Part shown: one piece after another, positions 11,098-24,243 of the stretch
Layout of the letters: each line of letters begins with the position of its first letter
How positions within the stretch are numbered: the stretch's first letter is position 1
Assembly: GCA_037962975.1 (NCBI GenBank)
Contig: CM075676.1
Span: 26,035,001 to 26,099,000 of the forward strand
Direction: 5' to 3'
Source of the DNA: Clitoria ternatea
Lineage: Eukaryota > Streptophyta > Magnoliopsida > Fabales > Fabaceae
DNA length: 64,000 bases
Notes under the pieces: generated by a model
The model's input: the letters and a program-made list of their open reading frames with translations, nothing else
Databases searched by the model: none
Told to the model about the DNA's origin: nothing
Made by a program: the position numbers and the translations under genes

Positions 11098-12149
11098 GTA
11101 TTTTTAACTTAGTTCTAAAATGTTAATATTTATCATTTGATGTTTTCTAAAGATCGTTATAAAATTACTTTTTCTGGTAAAGAAATGTTCTCCAATTAAA
11201 ATTATCAAAAGATTTAGAAAGAGTGTGGGATGTTACAATAATAACATAGAGTCTTAAAATCTAGAAACCCTAAATGAAAAAAAAATTATAAAGATCATTA
11301 GAAATGTTAGATCTTGACATCTTAAGCTGTGAAACAAGAACCCAACAACGGATTTTATACTTCAAGCCAACCACTAACTTTATCCTAGATGTGCAAGTTA
11401 TATCATAATCCTTTCTTTAATATAAAATAGAGTATAGTTAAGAATACTTGGCTCCCATCACTATTAAGCTAGCTTTTACAACAAGAATCCATAACCACTG
11501 GATCATAAAATAGCAACCTTAACCAATTTGCTAAGATCTTGAGGCACATCTCCATATAATCATTTTATTAATATGCAAGTTCTTGATGGTGAAGAAATAG
11601 CAATGATAAACAGATATGCTCAAAAATAAATATAATGAAGGGTAAACTTGAAAATTAAAAAGAAAGGGCAGTTACTTGGTGGTTAATTGTTGGCGAGCCT
11701 CTGAAATAGTAAGACTGACAAATCCATCTTAGAACTATCAATCAACTAGGAAACAGATCTGAATACAAAACCCAAGAAATGCTAAATATCAGAGAAAGTG
11801 GCAAGGGTACATGTATTATAGTTGTGGGAAAAAGGCATAGTATCTCTAAGCTTCTTGGCAATGAAAATATCAATAGCAACAAAGTGGCACTTAACATGAC
11901 CATGCTACTCAGTCTTGCAAGTTGAAACTTAAGCAACTTGTAACACAAACCCTTTCACAATCAACCAAAAAATGAAAAATCCTAACACATACAAACAAAA
12001 CAAATTAACACCAATTCTTTAAATTAAGACATACATCCTACAAAATAAAAATCTTTTAATATTTTGAAAAAACATGATACTAAATAAAGCACATAAAACC
12101 TAATAATCTAAAAGAGGGGACAAACATTAAAATCTCTCATGATTATTGA

Positions 12150-12315
12150 TTGATTGATGAATTGAATAAAAAGGACCCTGAGGCAACACACACGATATTG
12201 AACTTTCTTCGGTCACTTCATGAATCAAGTAAGGTCTCTCTTCGGCAGAGGCAACGCTCCACCGATTCCAAACTGCTTTGGACGCTTTTTGAACAACAAA
12301 TTCATAACCTCCTGA
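12150..12315 (-). pseudogene. HMG-box-like gene fragment, copy 1
   Basis: The minus-strand frame reads GGYEFVV, then VASAEERPYLIHEVTE. The better copy at 21127-21320 has ESWRNVASAEERPYL, which resembles helices 2-3 of an HMG box (W, then EER/EEK, P, Y). The fragment is short and no full domain is visible, so the family call is weak. It lies near the end of the second CACTA family and may be captured host sequence. Confidence 0.3.
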
Positions 12316-12589
12316 GATTGCAAAACAAAAATGAAAAAATTACCAAAAACAACACAAATGAAGGAGACCAGGTTGGCCGTTAGCGAAGAGAGACTGACCT
12401 TGCAGCTCCAAGGGTGAAGAGAGAGGCAGGGGCTTTGAGGGATAAGAGAGATGAGGGCTTTGAGGGAGAGGGAGATAGAGGCTTTGAGGGAGACAGTGGT
12501 GGAGAAGTGGGAGATAAGTGTTGAGTTGAAAGGGGTTTGAGAGGGGACGAGGCTTTGAGAGGAGTAAGGCTCAAATAATTGAAGACAAA

Positions 12590-12811
12590 TGGGTAATGTG
12601 AAAAGTTTTCTCACTGGTTCAAAAGTAAGACCGATACAAACTTTGCCATTTCTCACCTGTCAAAAATTAAGACCGGTATAAACTTAACTATTTCTCACCG
12701 GTCCAAAGTGTAAAGCAGTGTAAAGTTTTAAATGATTTACAAAACTACCACTGTCTTATTTTTACATTGGTCACATTACAACTGGTGTAAAAAGCCTTCT
12801 TTTCACTGGTG
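12590..12811 (-). mobile_element. Terminus of a second CACTA family with subterminal motifs, copy 1
   Basis: The sequence ends CTTCTTTTCACTGGTG at 12811; the sister copy has CACTAGTG, reading CACTAGTGAAAAGAAG inward. Inside it lie repeated motifs of the type ACCGGT(C/G)... with TAAAG or GTGTAAA. The opposite end is not present in this copy. It differs from the terminus at 10525, so it is a different CACTA family. Confidence 0.65.
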
Positions 12812-14970
12812 ACTAATCACTATGCTTCAAAGAGTGGTATGATAATTATAAATATATTAATTTTTCCAAATAACCAAGTAAAAAAATTTCAAGTATATGT
12901 CATTTTTGTACATATATTTGGACTCCAAAAATATTATAGTAGTAAATCAATGATATGTCAAAATCAAACAAAGATTTCAAACTTTCCAATCATTAATTAT
13001 GTTTTAGATTATCACTTTTTGTTATTGTGTTCTGGATGCATCGTTTAATAGGACAAAGAAAAATTCTTATATATAAATATATGAGATAGCTTCCGGATCT
13101 TCATAATATGTGATATAACAAATAATTATTTAATATTATCGTCTACTATACTTCAAAATAACATATAAATATTATATACACACGCACATAATATTTGCAT
13201 GACATAGAGAAATAAATAACTCAACATAATCATTGTCATGCTCCTGCATGTGGCAAGATAATTTTTTTTATTACTAATGATATCCAATATACCATAAACA
13301 AAAATTTTAAATGTTTTACTTTTTAGGAACTAACTCTCAACTAACACATAACTTGAATTTTGTAGTTAGTCAAGAACTAATAATATTTTTTTGTAATAAA
13401 AACAATTATATAATTCTTCAAGAATTATATCATAAGTTATCAAATATATTTTTAAAATTATTTAGAAATTATAATATAATTTATCACATACATGATAATA
13501 ATTAAAAAATTAAGTTGTAAGTAATATAGTGATGTGGAAAGATCATACCTTTAGCCTTATCATTATCATATGTATTATTTTTTCTTTTATAATTTGTCTG
13601 ATACTTTATGTATTTAAATAAATCTTAGCCTATAATATCTTAAATAAATAAATTATTTTTATGGAATATTGAGAATTACAAGCTTAGTATTTAAAAGGTT
13701 TGATATTTTTCACTAAAAACAAAGAAATAAAAAATAAAGAATGTAAATTTATTAATAAAAATTAAATAATAAGTATGATAAAGAATATTCAATATTATTT
13801 TTCTTAAAAAAATACCAATATCCTAAAATTTTACGGGTACAACTGTAAGAAAAAATTACAACCACATGTAACCATATCTACGCATAAAAATTTAAAAATT
13901 GATTTCAAATAGTAAATAATCACTTTCATTGGACATACATATCTTTGGTTGAATTTTAAAATAACATATAACAAAATAATAACAAAAACAATAACAATTC
14001 TTTTCATATTTAAATTTTGATACTCAATCATTATATCCTTCTGTTGTAATTCTTCCAAATAACTATTATAGTTGTTATTAATTTTGAAAATTCTTGGGGG
14101 CTATAATTCCTTACTTAGCTTCTTATTCTATGATTACTATGTACATATAATTATTGATGATGCGGTTATGTTATACTCATAAATACTTATATTATGATTA
14201 TTCAAGACTTGTAACTATTCTTGTTACTGGACTTATACCATTTTTTCCCTCATGCTATAGTTCTCTTTGACTTTGATTTATAAACAATCATCAACATTAT
14301 ACTAATAAGGTGTTATGAATATAACGATAAAAGGGAATGAGATTAAAGAAAATGGAACAGGAAAATAGTAAAAATAAGGGAAGTTAATATTATTTATATA
14401 TTCAGCATTCCAAGTATTACTATTTACACATATAAAATTAGTTTGAAATTAGATCTTTATTACAACCCTTCTAGAATACATGTAATTCATAACATTTAAT
14501 TATTATTATCAAAATATTAAAGTCTAATAAGTTCCAATTTCATCTTTTATTTTATATTACAAATACTAAAGTCGTTTACTTTTATATAATGCACAATAGC
14601 ACCAATTTCATTTTTTATTTTATATTACAAATACTGAAGTCGTTTACTCTTATATAATGTGTAATAGCACGTATGGCAATTTATTTACATTAAAGTAACT
14701 TGACAATCATTAGATATCTTTTGAAAAATTTGATTCCTAATATACATTTCATGACATTGATCACATTTCTTAGAGAATCTATTCAGAGCTTGTGTCGAAT
14801 AGGTTTAGAACCATAAATATTCAAAGAATGTAATTGATTTGACCTTAACAGAAACTCTCAACCATGCAACCAGCCTCTAACAATCTTGATACAAACATGC
14901 GCAAACAAAGGAAAACACATTTTATTATAAAAAATCACTACCTGTATTTTCTGAAAATAATCATATTTCT
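12812..14970. other. AT-rich DNA shared with 21742-23905, no gene recognised
   Basis: Roughly 2.1 kb beyond the CACTA terminus, repeated in the second copy. Small open frames at 13311-13505 and 13831-14058 occur in both copies but encode low-complexity Asn/Ile/Phe-rich peptides with no family resemblance. I read them as AT-rich chance frames. Confidence 0.6.
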
Positions 14971-17855
14971 TCTAAAATGAATCCACAAGCATGCAACAAT
15001 CTATAACCAGCTTGTGGATCTGTTTGACTTAAAACATTCTCTCTTTTTGTAGTCCACAAGCATCAAACTATCCACTCGTGAGTTTTGGAATCTTTTCACA
15101 TGCTTTTTCACATAATCTTTGACACTCAAATTATATGTATCCTTCTTTTTCATTCCAATCATTATTTGTGCCCATAAATCCACCATCTACATGTAAAAAA
15201 CAAAAAATAACATAGGACCAGGGAAAATTCAACACATATCTAAAGCATGAAAAATGCATGAATAACCTAATTACAAATGTATAAATTAACATAAAATATG
15301 TCAAAATATGCAAAAAAGTATTGTAAAATTTGACACCCAAAACCAACAACGATAATAAAACAGTGACAATAATTATAATAAATAAAAAATTATAATAAAA
15401 GAAGCTAACAATGATTATAATAAAATAATTATAATATTATTATTATTAATTAAAAAATTGTTATATTAATCAAATAAATATATCTATCTTATCCTGATAA
15501 TCCATTATTTTCTTTAGGATAGAATTTATGGGCTAACTAAATATGTAATGCATTCCCAAAATGCATTATTTTTTAGTTATATTTAGTTTGGATTTTAGTA
15601 AATATCTTAGGAATTATGTCAGTTTTATTTAGTTTTCCTTTATTTTGTTGTTTTACCTGTTTATACTTTATTTTTATGTTTTACAAGAAAACATGTGAAA
15701 AACCCCATTATGGACCCATACCAGATGACAAGCATAAATCAAGGTCAAAGAGAGTCCAAGAAGAGTCAAAGTTAGGCCAACTTAAGCCCAATGAAGCTTC
15801 AGAAGCACTCCATGGTTTGCTAGATGACTCCATAACCTAGCCATGGATGCATAGCCTTGGCCATGGAGTTGGTTTATACCCATTTTTTGGTAGTTTCTTA
15901 TCCCGTTTGGACCAGGCCAAGATTGTTATTAATTGATATAAATTAATAGGTCTATAAAGACAGAAGATTCAACCTACTTTTGAAGAAAATGTTTAAAGAT
16001 TAGAGAGTTAGAAAGTAATACTAGTTTTTAAAGTTATTCATACAATACTCTTGTAAATGACAAATAAATGACAAATAAAAGACTCTTCCTTATGGCCCAT
16101 CTTGTTGAGATCAACGAAAATGTATCCAAACTCATTTGTTTTCATACTGTGAAGAAGCTGTAATTGACATCCCATATTTCTTCAATCACACCAAAATAAC
16201 ATAACTCAGCCATTACAGGATTCTTATCTTTTGTAGTGGAGAAATGCATCGACTCAGCCATTATCATAACACCACTATTCTGCATTGTGCTCTTGTCATC
16301 TTGTTCTTTTGTATAAAATGAGTAATTGTGTATGTCATACCCACTAAAAGTAAAGACTTCAAAGTTAGGTCCTTGAGCTAGACGTTGTAGGGTTGCAGAT
16401 GTTGATGAATCTTTCATGATAGTCATTTTGAACCACTGGATGAAAGTTTTGTTATGTTCGTTGAATAACCATCTCTTAGACATTCTTATGTTGTTTCTCT
16501 TCACTAGGTGTTTGTGCTTATCTAAATAAGGCAGGACTTCATCGGTGTTGCTCACTATGTAGAAATATGCGTGAAGCACTTTATCTCGTGACTTGCTCTT
16601 CAATTTTAGATCAATTGTACCTTTACCGATAATTCTTCCCTCATGACGTGTTCTGGGAACCCTGATACTATCAACTTGGGACATGTATTTGCTACAAAAC
16701 TCAATTGCCTCCTCTGCCACATACCGTTCTACGATCGGTGCTTCTAAATGGTGTTGATATACCCTTTCAATATCTTCATGTATCGCTCAACGGGATACAT
16801 CCATCTCAAAAACACAGGACCACATAACCCCACCTATCTAACTAAGTGAACGATTAAGTGTACCGTGATGTCAAAAAATGAAGGAAGGAAATGCATCTCT
16901 AATTGACACAGTATAATAATTGCTTCCTTTTCCAATGATGCCAATGTGTCGAGGTCAATAACTTTACAACAGATAGCATTCAAAAAAATACACAGCCTTG
17001 TCATCACATCCCTCACATTTTAGGGAGAATGTCATGAATGGTGACAGGAAGAAATTATTGCATCAACATGTGACAATCAAGAGACTTTAAACCGACTAAC
17101 TTCATATCCTTAAGGGAAACATGACTTCTCAAGGTAGAACCATAACCATGCGGAAGTTTCACACTTTGTAAACATTCATAGAAACTTGTCTTCTCCCTTT
17201 TCGATAATGTATGACAGGCTGAGGACAAATAGGTGTGCTTTCCATTTGACTATGCATACGTTTCCAGTCGTATACCTATAAGTTCTAAGTCAATACGAGA
17301 ATTCAAGCCATCCTTCGTCTTACCCTGTATATTCAATAACGTCCCAACAACACTATCACACATATTTTTCTCCATATGCATCACATCAATATAATGTCTT
17401 ATATCAAGCTCCTTTCAATACGGTAAATGAAAGAATATCAACCTTTTCTTCGATATCCTCTACGTATTGTGTCGCCTTTCATACGTTCCAAGGGTCATAT
17501 TTAAGAATTTGACCTGTTCAAAAACTTCTTTACTAGTTAATGTTGGAGGAGCAATATCAAACTCTTGCTCACCATTAAAAGCCTTCTTTAACCTCCGATA
17601 TGGATGATTTGATTTTAGAAACCTTTAATGTCGAAGGTAAACCGTCTTCCTACCATGATGCAGTTGTTGGTAGCAAGTGTTATCCTCATGTATGGGACCC
17701 ACTTTGTGGCCCTTTACACTATAACCAGATAAGTTGCCATAGGCTGGGAAGTCATTGATTGTGCAGAACAACATTACATGCAACTTGAATGTCTAACACC
17801 CAAATGCATCAAAAACATCAACTTTTTCATCCCACAACAGTCTCAAGTCTTTAGT
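14971..17855 (-). mobile_element. Decayed TNP2-bearing element, copy B1
   Basis: This segment recurs as B2 at 31031-33192, and both begin at the same place (TTCTAAAATGAATCCAC), so that side is probably a true element boundary. The minus strand carries TNP2-type transposase pieces; the rest (14971-16141) is non-coding or unrecognised. On the right it abuts segment A' abruptly at 17855. Confidence 0.7.
16142..17855 (-). pseudogene. CACTA TNP2-type transposase remnant in B1
   Basis: Read on the minus strand from 17855 down: the TNP2 domain (NDFPAYGNLSGYSVKGHK near 17740), the HYIDVMHMEKN block near 17370, a DUF4218-like piece at 17016-16834 ending near WMYP, then EGRIIGKGTI and the PNFEVFTFSGYDI...YTKEQDDKST...CYFGVIEEIW block (DUF4216-like) at 16720-16142. 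Several stops and frameshifts break it. The N-terminal part is missing where segment A' begins. It is a different family from the transposase at 3965-7660, having an extra C-terminal region. Confidence 0.85.
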
Positions 17856-17912
17856 CTTTTGATTTGATGGTTGTTCCTTATGTGCCTGTTTCATTTTTCT
17901 TTTATGTTCCAG

Positions 17913-18434
17913 TCGAATATGGAATAAGACTTGGCTAGCAAGCTTCTTCTACAAACCATGTAACTATGATTTATTTGTGAAACGGTCTTTGAACATGGAA
18001 ATAGATATTGAAATGGCAAGGGTATGGATTTCATTTTACGTCATTTTATAAGCATGCCTCTCAGAATGTTGTTTTTCTTTTTTATAATCTTAATTTTTTC
18101 TTCATAATATTTTCTTTTTCTTCAAGATTCTGGAATGAATTGGATCATTCTTCTAGACACTAATGAGCTAATATATCCAATAGGAACCTAAGAGTACTAT
18201 TTAAGACAGTTGTTATCTGATTTGCCTGGAAATATTGATATGGTTATTTTTCCAAATTATGTGAGTGCATGAATTTTATTTAGACCCTGAAACTTCTATC
18301 ATTTGATATAGTTGATCAAACTATATTCTTTTCTTCTATTGATATTCATTAATATTTTTCACTCAACTTTAGAATGTTATTTGTGTTAAGAAAGCAGTAT
18401 GGAGCTAGATGATATCAAGGAGCCTTTCAGTGAG
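17913..18434 (+). pseudogene. Glycosyltransferase gene fragment (three exons), copy 2
   Basis: Same three exons as at 10582-11097, at about 17913-18021, 18126-18260 and 18395-18434. Exon 1 is open here (KPCNYDLFVKRSLNMEI). Exon 2 has lost the DXD motif (DTN in place of DTD) and has a stop after IGT, but its donor GTGAGTG is intact. The two copies have decayed differently, which shows the duplication is not recent and neither fragment is under coding selection. Confidence 0.75.
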
Positions 18435-18932
18435 GTATTTTTAACTTAGTTCTAAAATGTTAATGTATATCATTTGATGTTTTCTGAAGATTGTTATAAA
18501 ATTGCCCTTTCTAGTATGGAAATGTTCTCCAATTAAAATTATCAAAAATCTTAGAAATAGTGTGGAATGTTACAAAAATAACACATAGTTTTAAAATACA
18601 AAAACCCTATATGAATAAAATATTTATGAAGATCATTAGAAACGTTAGATCTTGATATCTTAAGCTGTGAAACAAGAACCCAACAATGGATTTTATACTT
18701 CAAGCAAACCCCTAACTTTATCCTAGATGTGCAAGTTATATCATAATCCTTACTTTAATATAAAATAGAGTATAGTTAAGAATACTTGGCTCCCATCACT
18801 ATTAAGCTAGCTTTTACAACTAGAATCCATGACAACTGGATTATAAAATAGCAACCTTAACCAATGTGCTAAGAGCTTGAGGCTCATCTCCATATAATCA
18901 TTTTATCAATATGCAAGTTCTTGATGGTGATG

Positions 18933-20609
18933 TGTTAACCAAGTGGCCTTAATTACTCAAGAGGGGGGTGAATTGAGTATTAAAATTTTTTCTTTGGAAT
19001 GCTTTTGAATATAATTATTTTGTAATTAATAAAGTGATTAATGAAATAGATGATAATAACAAGTAATAATAATTTCAAATTAATCACAGAAGTTTATCAA
19101 ACACTTAGTAAGCAATAATAAATTTCAACAAGAATAAAATCAAGAATTTAACTTAAACAATTTTAGCAAACAAATCTATTGCATAATTAAGTTAGCAAGA
19201 AATTTATATTCAGAACTATGAGGGAGTTTAGGGAAGAGAGAATTGCAAACCAATGTAAAAGTTCCACCACCCCGGTGTATGTCTCGCCTTCAAGCAAACC
19301 ACTTGAAGAATTCCACTATTGAAGATTTGAGATACAAAGCTTTGAGCAATTATAGCTTCTTAGTGTCCCACACTCAAGAACTTAATCCTCACAAGCAAAA
19401 AGGTAACCCACCCAATCTCACAATGTCTCAATAACTAAGGTTGAAACCCAACCTAAAAACTCTCAAATTTTGGTAAATGATTTCACAAGAGTAACTCTCC
19501 AATAGAGTGGATATACAAATTTTAGCACTCAAAATATTTTCTCTCTAATTAAATCTCAAAAAATATATGCAAATAAAAGAATTTAAAGAGAGCTACTTGC
19601 TTAAGAGAAAGGAAGAAGAAAGCAGAAGGATTTTTGTTGTTTTGCTTAATGTGTTTCACTTCTTTAATTTTGTCTCTATTTATAGGCTTCAGGAAGTATG
19701 GTGTCGTTGCTATTAATTCCTTAATTAATTCCAAATTGCATAGTGGAGCATGGCTATTTCAATTAAAGAATGTGTAGTGTGATGCAATGCTGAGTAAGCT
19801 TCATCTGAAAAACCATAGTGTTGTTTTCCACTTGAAGATTAATAATTAGAATCGATTCATTCAATGCAATTTTTAGTTGTCCTGATGCATGAATAGATTC
19901 ATCAATTCCATGAATTGATTCATTGCACTGTACCTTCAAATAATTGAAATGCATGAATAGATTCACCAATTCCATGAATTGATTCATTCAAACCCATGAA
20001 TAGATTCATCAATTCCATGAATTGATTCATTGCACTGTACCTTCAAATAATTGAAACGCACGAATAAATTCATCAATTCCATGAATTGATTCATTTTGGA
20101 CTTGAATAGATTCAAGACCTTCAGAATACGTATGAACCCAATTTAACATAGCTTGAATCGATTCAGGGATTGTACCAGACGTATGAATCGATTCATCCCA
20201 TCTTTGAATCGATTCATGCCTTACTTTTCAAGTTCCTGGGCCATAAAAATGTATGAATCGATTCATCCCATCTTTGAATCGATTCATGCCTTAATTTTCA
20301 AGTTCTTGGGCCATAAAAACATATGAATCGATTCAGGGCCTTCTTTGAATCGATTCAGAGGCCTGTTAGGTAGCTTTTCATGCTTTGTTGAAACTTTTCT
20401 AAGATGTGATCACTTATGCTTCATTCCTCTTGATCCTTTGGTATTTTTCTGATCATTTTCCTTTTGTTTTTATCCTTTGTGATTGCTTTATTACACGTCC
20501 TTGATGTTCATCAATTTATATAACATCAAACACATTTATTCCTTGTTCTTGTACATAGTTGACCTTTTTAGATTGTCATTATCAAAATCTGTTTCAACAT
20601 ACAAACACA
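18933..20609 (-). mobile_element. Solo LTR, copia (Sirevirus-like) family, minus orientation
   Basis: Inserted in A' between positions matching 11590-11595 of copy A. On the plus strand it starts TGTTAACCAAGTGGCC and ends ATACAAACACA, the reverse of the LTR ends seen at 33808-35563 (TGTATTTATATG...GGCTAACA). It carries the same conserved CGGTGTATGTCTCGCC and CACTTGAAG blocks. Flanking bases TGATG and TGAAC fit a degraded 5-bp target duplication. A TATA-like box (minus strand) lies at 19677-19684. Confidence 0.85.
19850..20356. repeat. Array of GAATCGATTC palindromes in the solo LTR
   Basis: Clean palindromes start at 20156, 20186, 20207, 20255, 20276, 20325 and 20347. The last six form pairs 21-22 bp apart with pair-to-pair periods of 69-70 bp. 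More degenerate copies (AATAGATTC, AATTGATTC) lie at 19850-20100. Confidence 0.88.
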
Positions 20610-21126
20610 TGAACAAATAACAATGATAAATAGATATGCTTAGAAAGAAAACAATGAAGGGTAAACTTGACAATCAAAAAGAAAGGGCAGTTACTTAGTG
20701 GTTAATTGTTGGCGACCCTGTGAAATAGTAAGACTGATAAATCCATCCTTAGAACTATTAATCAACTAGGAAACAAATCTGAATACAAAACCCAAGAAAC
20801 ATTAAACATCAGAGATAGTGGTAAGGGTACATGCATCACAGTTGTGGGAAAAGGCATAATATCTACAAGATTCTTGGTAGTGAAAATATCAATAGCAACA
20901 AAATGGCACATAGCATGACCATGCTAGTAGTCTTGCAAGTCGAAACTAAAACAACTTGTACACAAACTCTTTCACAATCAACCAAAAAATGAAAAATCCC
21001 AACACATACAAACGAAACAAATTAACACCAATTCTTCAAATTAAGGCATACATCCTACAAAATAAAAATCTTCTAATATTTTGAAAAAAAACATGATACT
21101 AAATAAAGCACACAAAACCTAATAAT

Positions 21127-21357
21127 CTAAAAGAGGGGACAAACATTAAAATCTTTGAGGATTACTGATTGATTGATGAATTGAATAAAAAAGACCCTGA
21201 GACAACACACTTCGGTCACTTCATGAATCAAGTAAGGTCTCTCTTCGGCAGAGGCAACGTTCCGCCAACTCTCAACTGCTTCGGACAATTTTCGAACAAC
21301 AAATTCATAACCTCCTAAGATTGCAAAACAAAAATGAAAAATAACCAAAAACAACAA
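21127..21357 (-). pseudogene. HMG-box-like gene fragment, copy 2
   Basis: The minus-strand frame GGYEFVVRKLSEAV then ESWRNVASAEERPYLIHE resembles the second half of an HMG box. It is the less damaged partner of 12150-12315. Only about 35 residues are alignable by eye, so this is a tentative call. It sits next to a CACTA end, consistent with a captured fragment. Confidence 0.32.
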
Positions 21358-21589
21358 AAATAAAGGAGACCGGGTTGGCCCTTAGCGAAGAGGGACTGAC
21401 CTCGAGGCTCTAAGGGAGAAGAAAGAGGCAGGGGCTTTGAGGGAGAAGAGAGATGAGGGCTTCTAGGGAGAGGGAGACAGGGGCTTTGAGGGAGACAGTG
21501 ATGGAGAAGTGGGAGACAAGTGTTGAGTTGAAAGGGGTTTCAGAGGAGTAAGGCTCGAAAATAATCGAAGACAAATAGGTAATATGAAA

Positions 21590-21741
21590 AGTTTTCTCAC
21601 CGGTTCAAAAGTAAGACTGATACAAACTTTGCCAAAGTGTAAAGCGGTGTAAAGTTTCAAATGATTAACAAAACTACCACCGTCTTATTTTTTACACTGG
21701 TCACATTACAACTGGGGTAAAAAGCCTTCTTTTCACTAGTG
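21590..21741 (-). mobile_element. Terminus of a second CACTA family, copy 2
   Basis: Ends CTTCTTTTCACTAGTG at 21741, reading CACTAGTGAAAAGAAG inward, followed by ACT. Subterminal sequence is shared with 12590-12811. The TNP2 remnant at 16142-17855 is on the same strand and could be part of the same composite element. Confidence 0.65.
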
Positions 21742-23905
21742 ACTAATCACTATGCTTCAAAGAGTGGTATGATAAATTATAAATATATTAATTTTTCCAA
21801 ATAACCAAGTAAAAAAATTTGATGTATATGTCATTTTTATACATACATTTGGACTCCAAAAATATTATACTAGTCAATCAATCATATGTCAAATCAAACA
21901 AAGATTTCAAACTTTCTAATCATTAATTGTGTTTTAGATTATCATTTTTTGTTATTGTATTTCTGGATGCATCATTTAATAGGACAAAGAAAAATTCTTA
22001 TATATAAATATATGAGATAGCTTTCAAATCCTCTTAATATATGATATAACAAATAATTATTTAATATTATCGTCTACTATACTTCAAAATAACATATAAA
22101 TATTATATACACACGCATATAATATTTTCATGACATAGAAAAATAAATAACTCAACATAATCATTGTCATGCACCTTCATGTGGCAAGATAATTTTTTTC
22201 ATTACTAATGATATCCAATATACCATAAACAAAAATTTTAAATGTTTTACTTTTTAGGAACTAACTCTCAACTAACACATAACTTGGATTTTGTAGTTAG
22301 TCAAGAACTAATAATATTTCTTTGTAATAAAAATAATTATATAATTCTTCAAGAATTAAATCATAAGTTATCAAATATATTTTTAGAATTATTTAGAAAT
22401 TATAATATAATTTATCACATACATGATAATAATTAAAGAATTGAGTTGTGAGTAATTTAGTGATGTAGAAAGATCATATTTTTAGCCTTATCATTATCAG
22501 ATGTATTATTTTTTTCTTTTATAATTTCTTGGATACTTTATGTATTTAAATAAATCTTAGCCTATAATATCTTAACTAAACAAATTATTTTTCTGGAATA
22601 TTGAGAATTACAAGCTTAGTATTTAAAAGGTTTGATATTTTTACTAAAATAAAAAATAAAGAATGTAAATTTATTAATAAATATTAAATAATAAGTATGA
22701 TAAAGAATATTCAATATTATTTATCTTAAAAAAATACCAATATCCTAAAGTTTTACGGGTACAACCGTAAGAAAAAATTACAACCACATGTAAACATATC
22801 TACGCACAAAAAGATAAAAATTGATTTCAAATAGTAAATAATCACTTTCATTGGACATACATATCTTCGGTTGAATTTTAAAATAAAATAACAAAATAAT
22901 AACAAAAACAATAACATAATTCTTTTCATATTTAACTTTTGATACTCAATTTTTATATCCTTGTGTTGTAATTCTTCCAAATAACTATTATAGTTGTTAT
23001 TACTTGAGTTCTGTAATTGAATATTCTTAGAGCTATAATTCCTTACTTAGCTTCTTATTATATGATTACTATGTACATATAATTACTGATGATGTGGTTA
23101 TGTTAGACTCATAAATACTTATATTATGATTATTCAAGACTTGTAACTATTCATGTTATTGAACTTATACTATGTTTTCCCCTCATGCTATAGTTCTCTT
23201 TGACTTTGATTTATAAACAATCATCAGCATTATACTAATAATGTGTTATGAACATAAAGATAAAAGGGAATAAGATTAAAGAGAATGGATCAGGACAATA
23301 GTAAAAATAAGGGAAGTTAATATTATTTATATATTGAGCATTCCAAGTATTACTATTTATACATATAAAATTAGTTTGAAATTCGATATTTATTACAACA
23401 CTTCTAGAATACATGTAATTCATAACATTTTAATTATTATTATCAAAATATTATAGTCTAATAAGTTCCAATTTCATCTTTTATTTTATATTACAAATAC
23501 CAAAGTCGTTTACTCTTATATAATGCACAACAGCACCAATTTTATTTTTTATTTTATATTACAAATACTGAAGTCGTTTACTCTTATATAATGCGTAATA
23601 GCACGTATGGCAATTTATTCACATTGAAGTAACTTGACAATCATCAGATATCTTTTGAAAAATTTAATTCTTAATATACATTTCATGACATTGATCACAC
23701 TTCTTAGAGAATCTATTCAGAGCTTGAGTCAAATAGGTTTAAAACCATAAATATTCAAAGAATGTAATTGATTTGACCTTAACAAAAACTCTCAACCATG
23801 CAGCCAGCCTCTAACAATCTTGATACAAACATGGGCAAACGAAGGAAAACATTTTTTTTATTAAAAATCACTACTTGTATTTTTTGGAAATAATCATGTT
23901 TCACT

Positions 23906-24243
23906 AAAAACACCAGTATGCTTTCATTTGATATCTTACTTAAAGAAAAATTAAACATGAAATGCTTAATTCAATAATATGGTTGTGCACCGTGCATATA
24001 AAATAACAAGGAAGTCATTATTTTGTTGTTTTTTAAAATCACAAGCTTCAGATGCTATAAACCCAGTGAACTAATCCATGGGAGACCGACTAAGAAACCA
24101 ACATACACTTAGTTTGACACAAAGCAAAGCACAAAACATTAATAATATCTAAACCAGGGAGAAACACTGACACATGAGACACAACACATTTTTCACTAAC
24201 AATTCCATTATTTAAGAAGAAACATCGGCATCCTTTTTACAAC
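23906..24243. other. 3' flank of the LOB-domain gene
   Basis: AT-rich sequence directly downstream (minus strand) of the LOB-domain stop codon. It may hold the 3' untranslated region. No other feature seen. Confidence 0.4.

Larger units (their letters stand above)
10526..14970. repeat. Duplicated segment, copy A
   Basis: About 4.4 kb that recurs, at high similarity by eye, as A' at 17856-23905 in the same orientation. It contains glycosyltransferase exons, an HMG-like fragment on the minus strand, one end of a second CACTA family at 12811, and about 2.1 kb of AT-rich sequence beyond that end. Similarity starts at the CACTA terminus on the left and stops near 14970 on the right, where element B1 begins. 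Confidence 0.88.
17856..23905. repeat. Duplicated segment, copy A' (interrupted by a solo LTR)
   Basis: Direct copy of 10526-14970, with a 1.68-kb solo LTR inserted at 18933-20609. Similarity begins at TTTTGATTTGATGG and ends near 23900, after which the two copies continue into unrelated sequence. Confidence 0.88.

Noticed and set aside
12225..12656. 143-residue Ser/Leu/Pro-rich frame on the minus strand
   Set aside because: It is produced by a low-complexity GCTTTGAGGGAG-type repeat and by the CACTA subterminal sequence. Only the short HMG-like end is worth keeping.
15616..15840. Frame with a hydrophobic start resembling a signal or membrane peptide (also at 31678-31884)
   Set aside because: It occurs in both B copies but ends at different places, has no family resemblance, and lies in the non-coding part of the decayed element.
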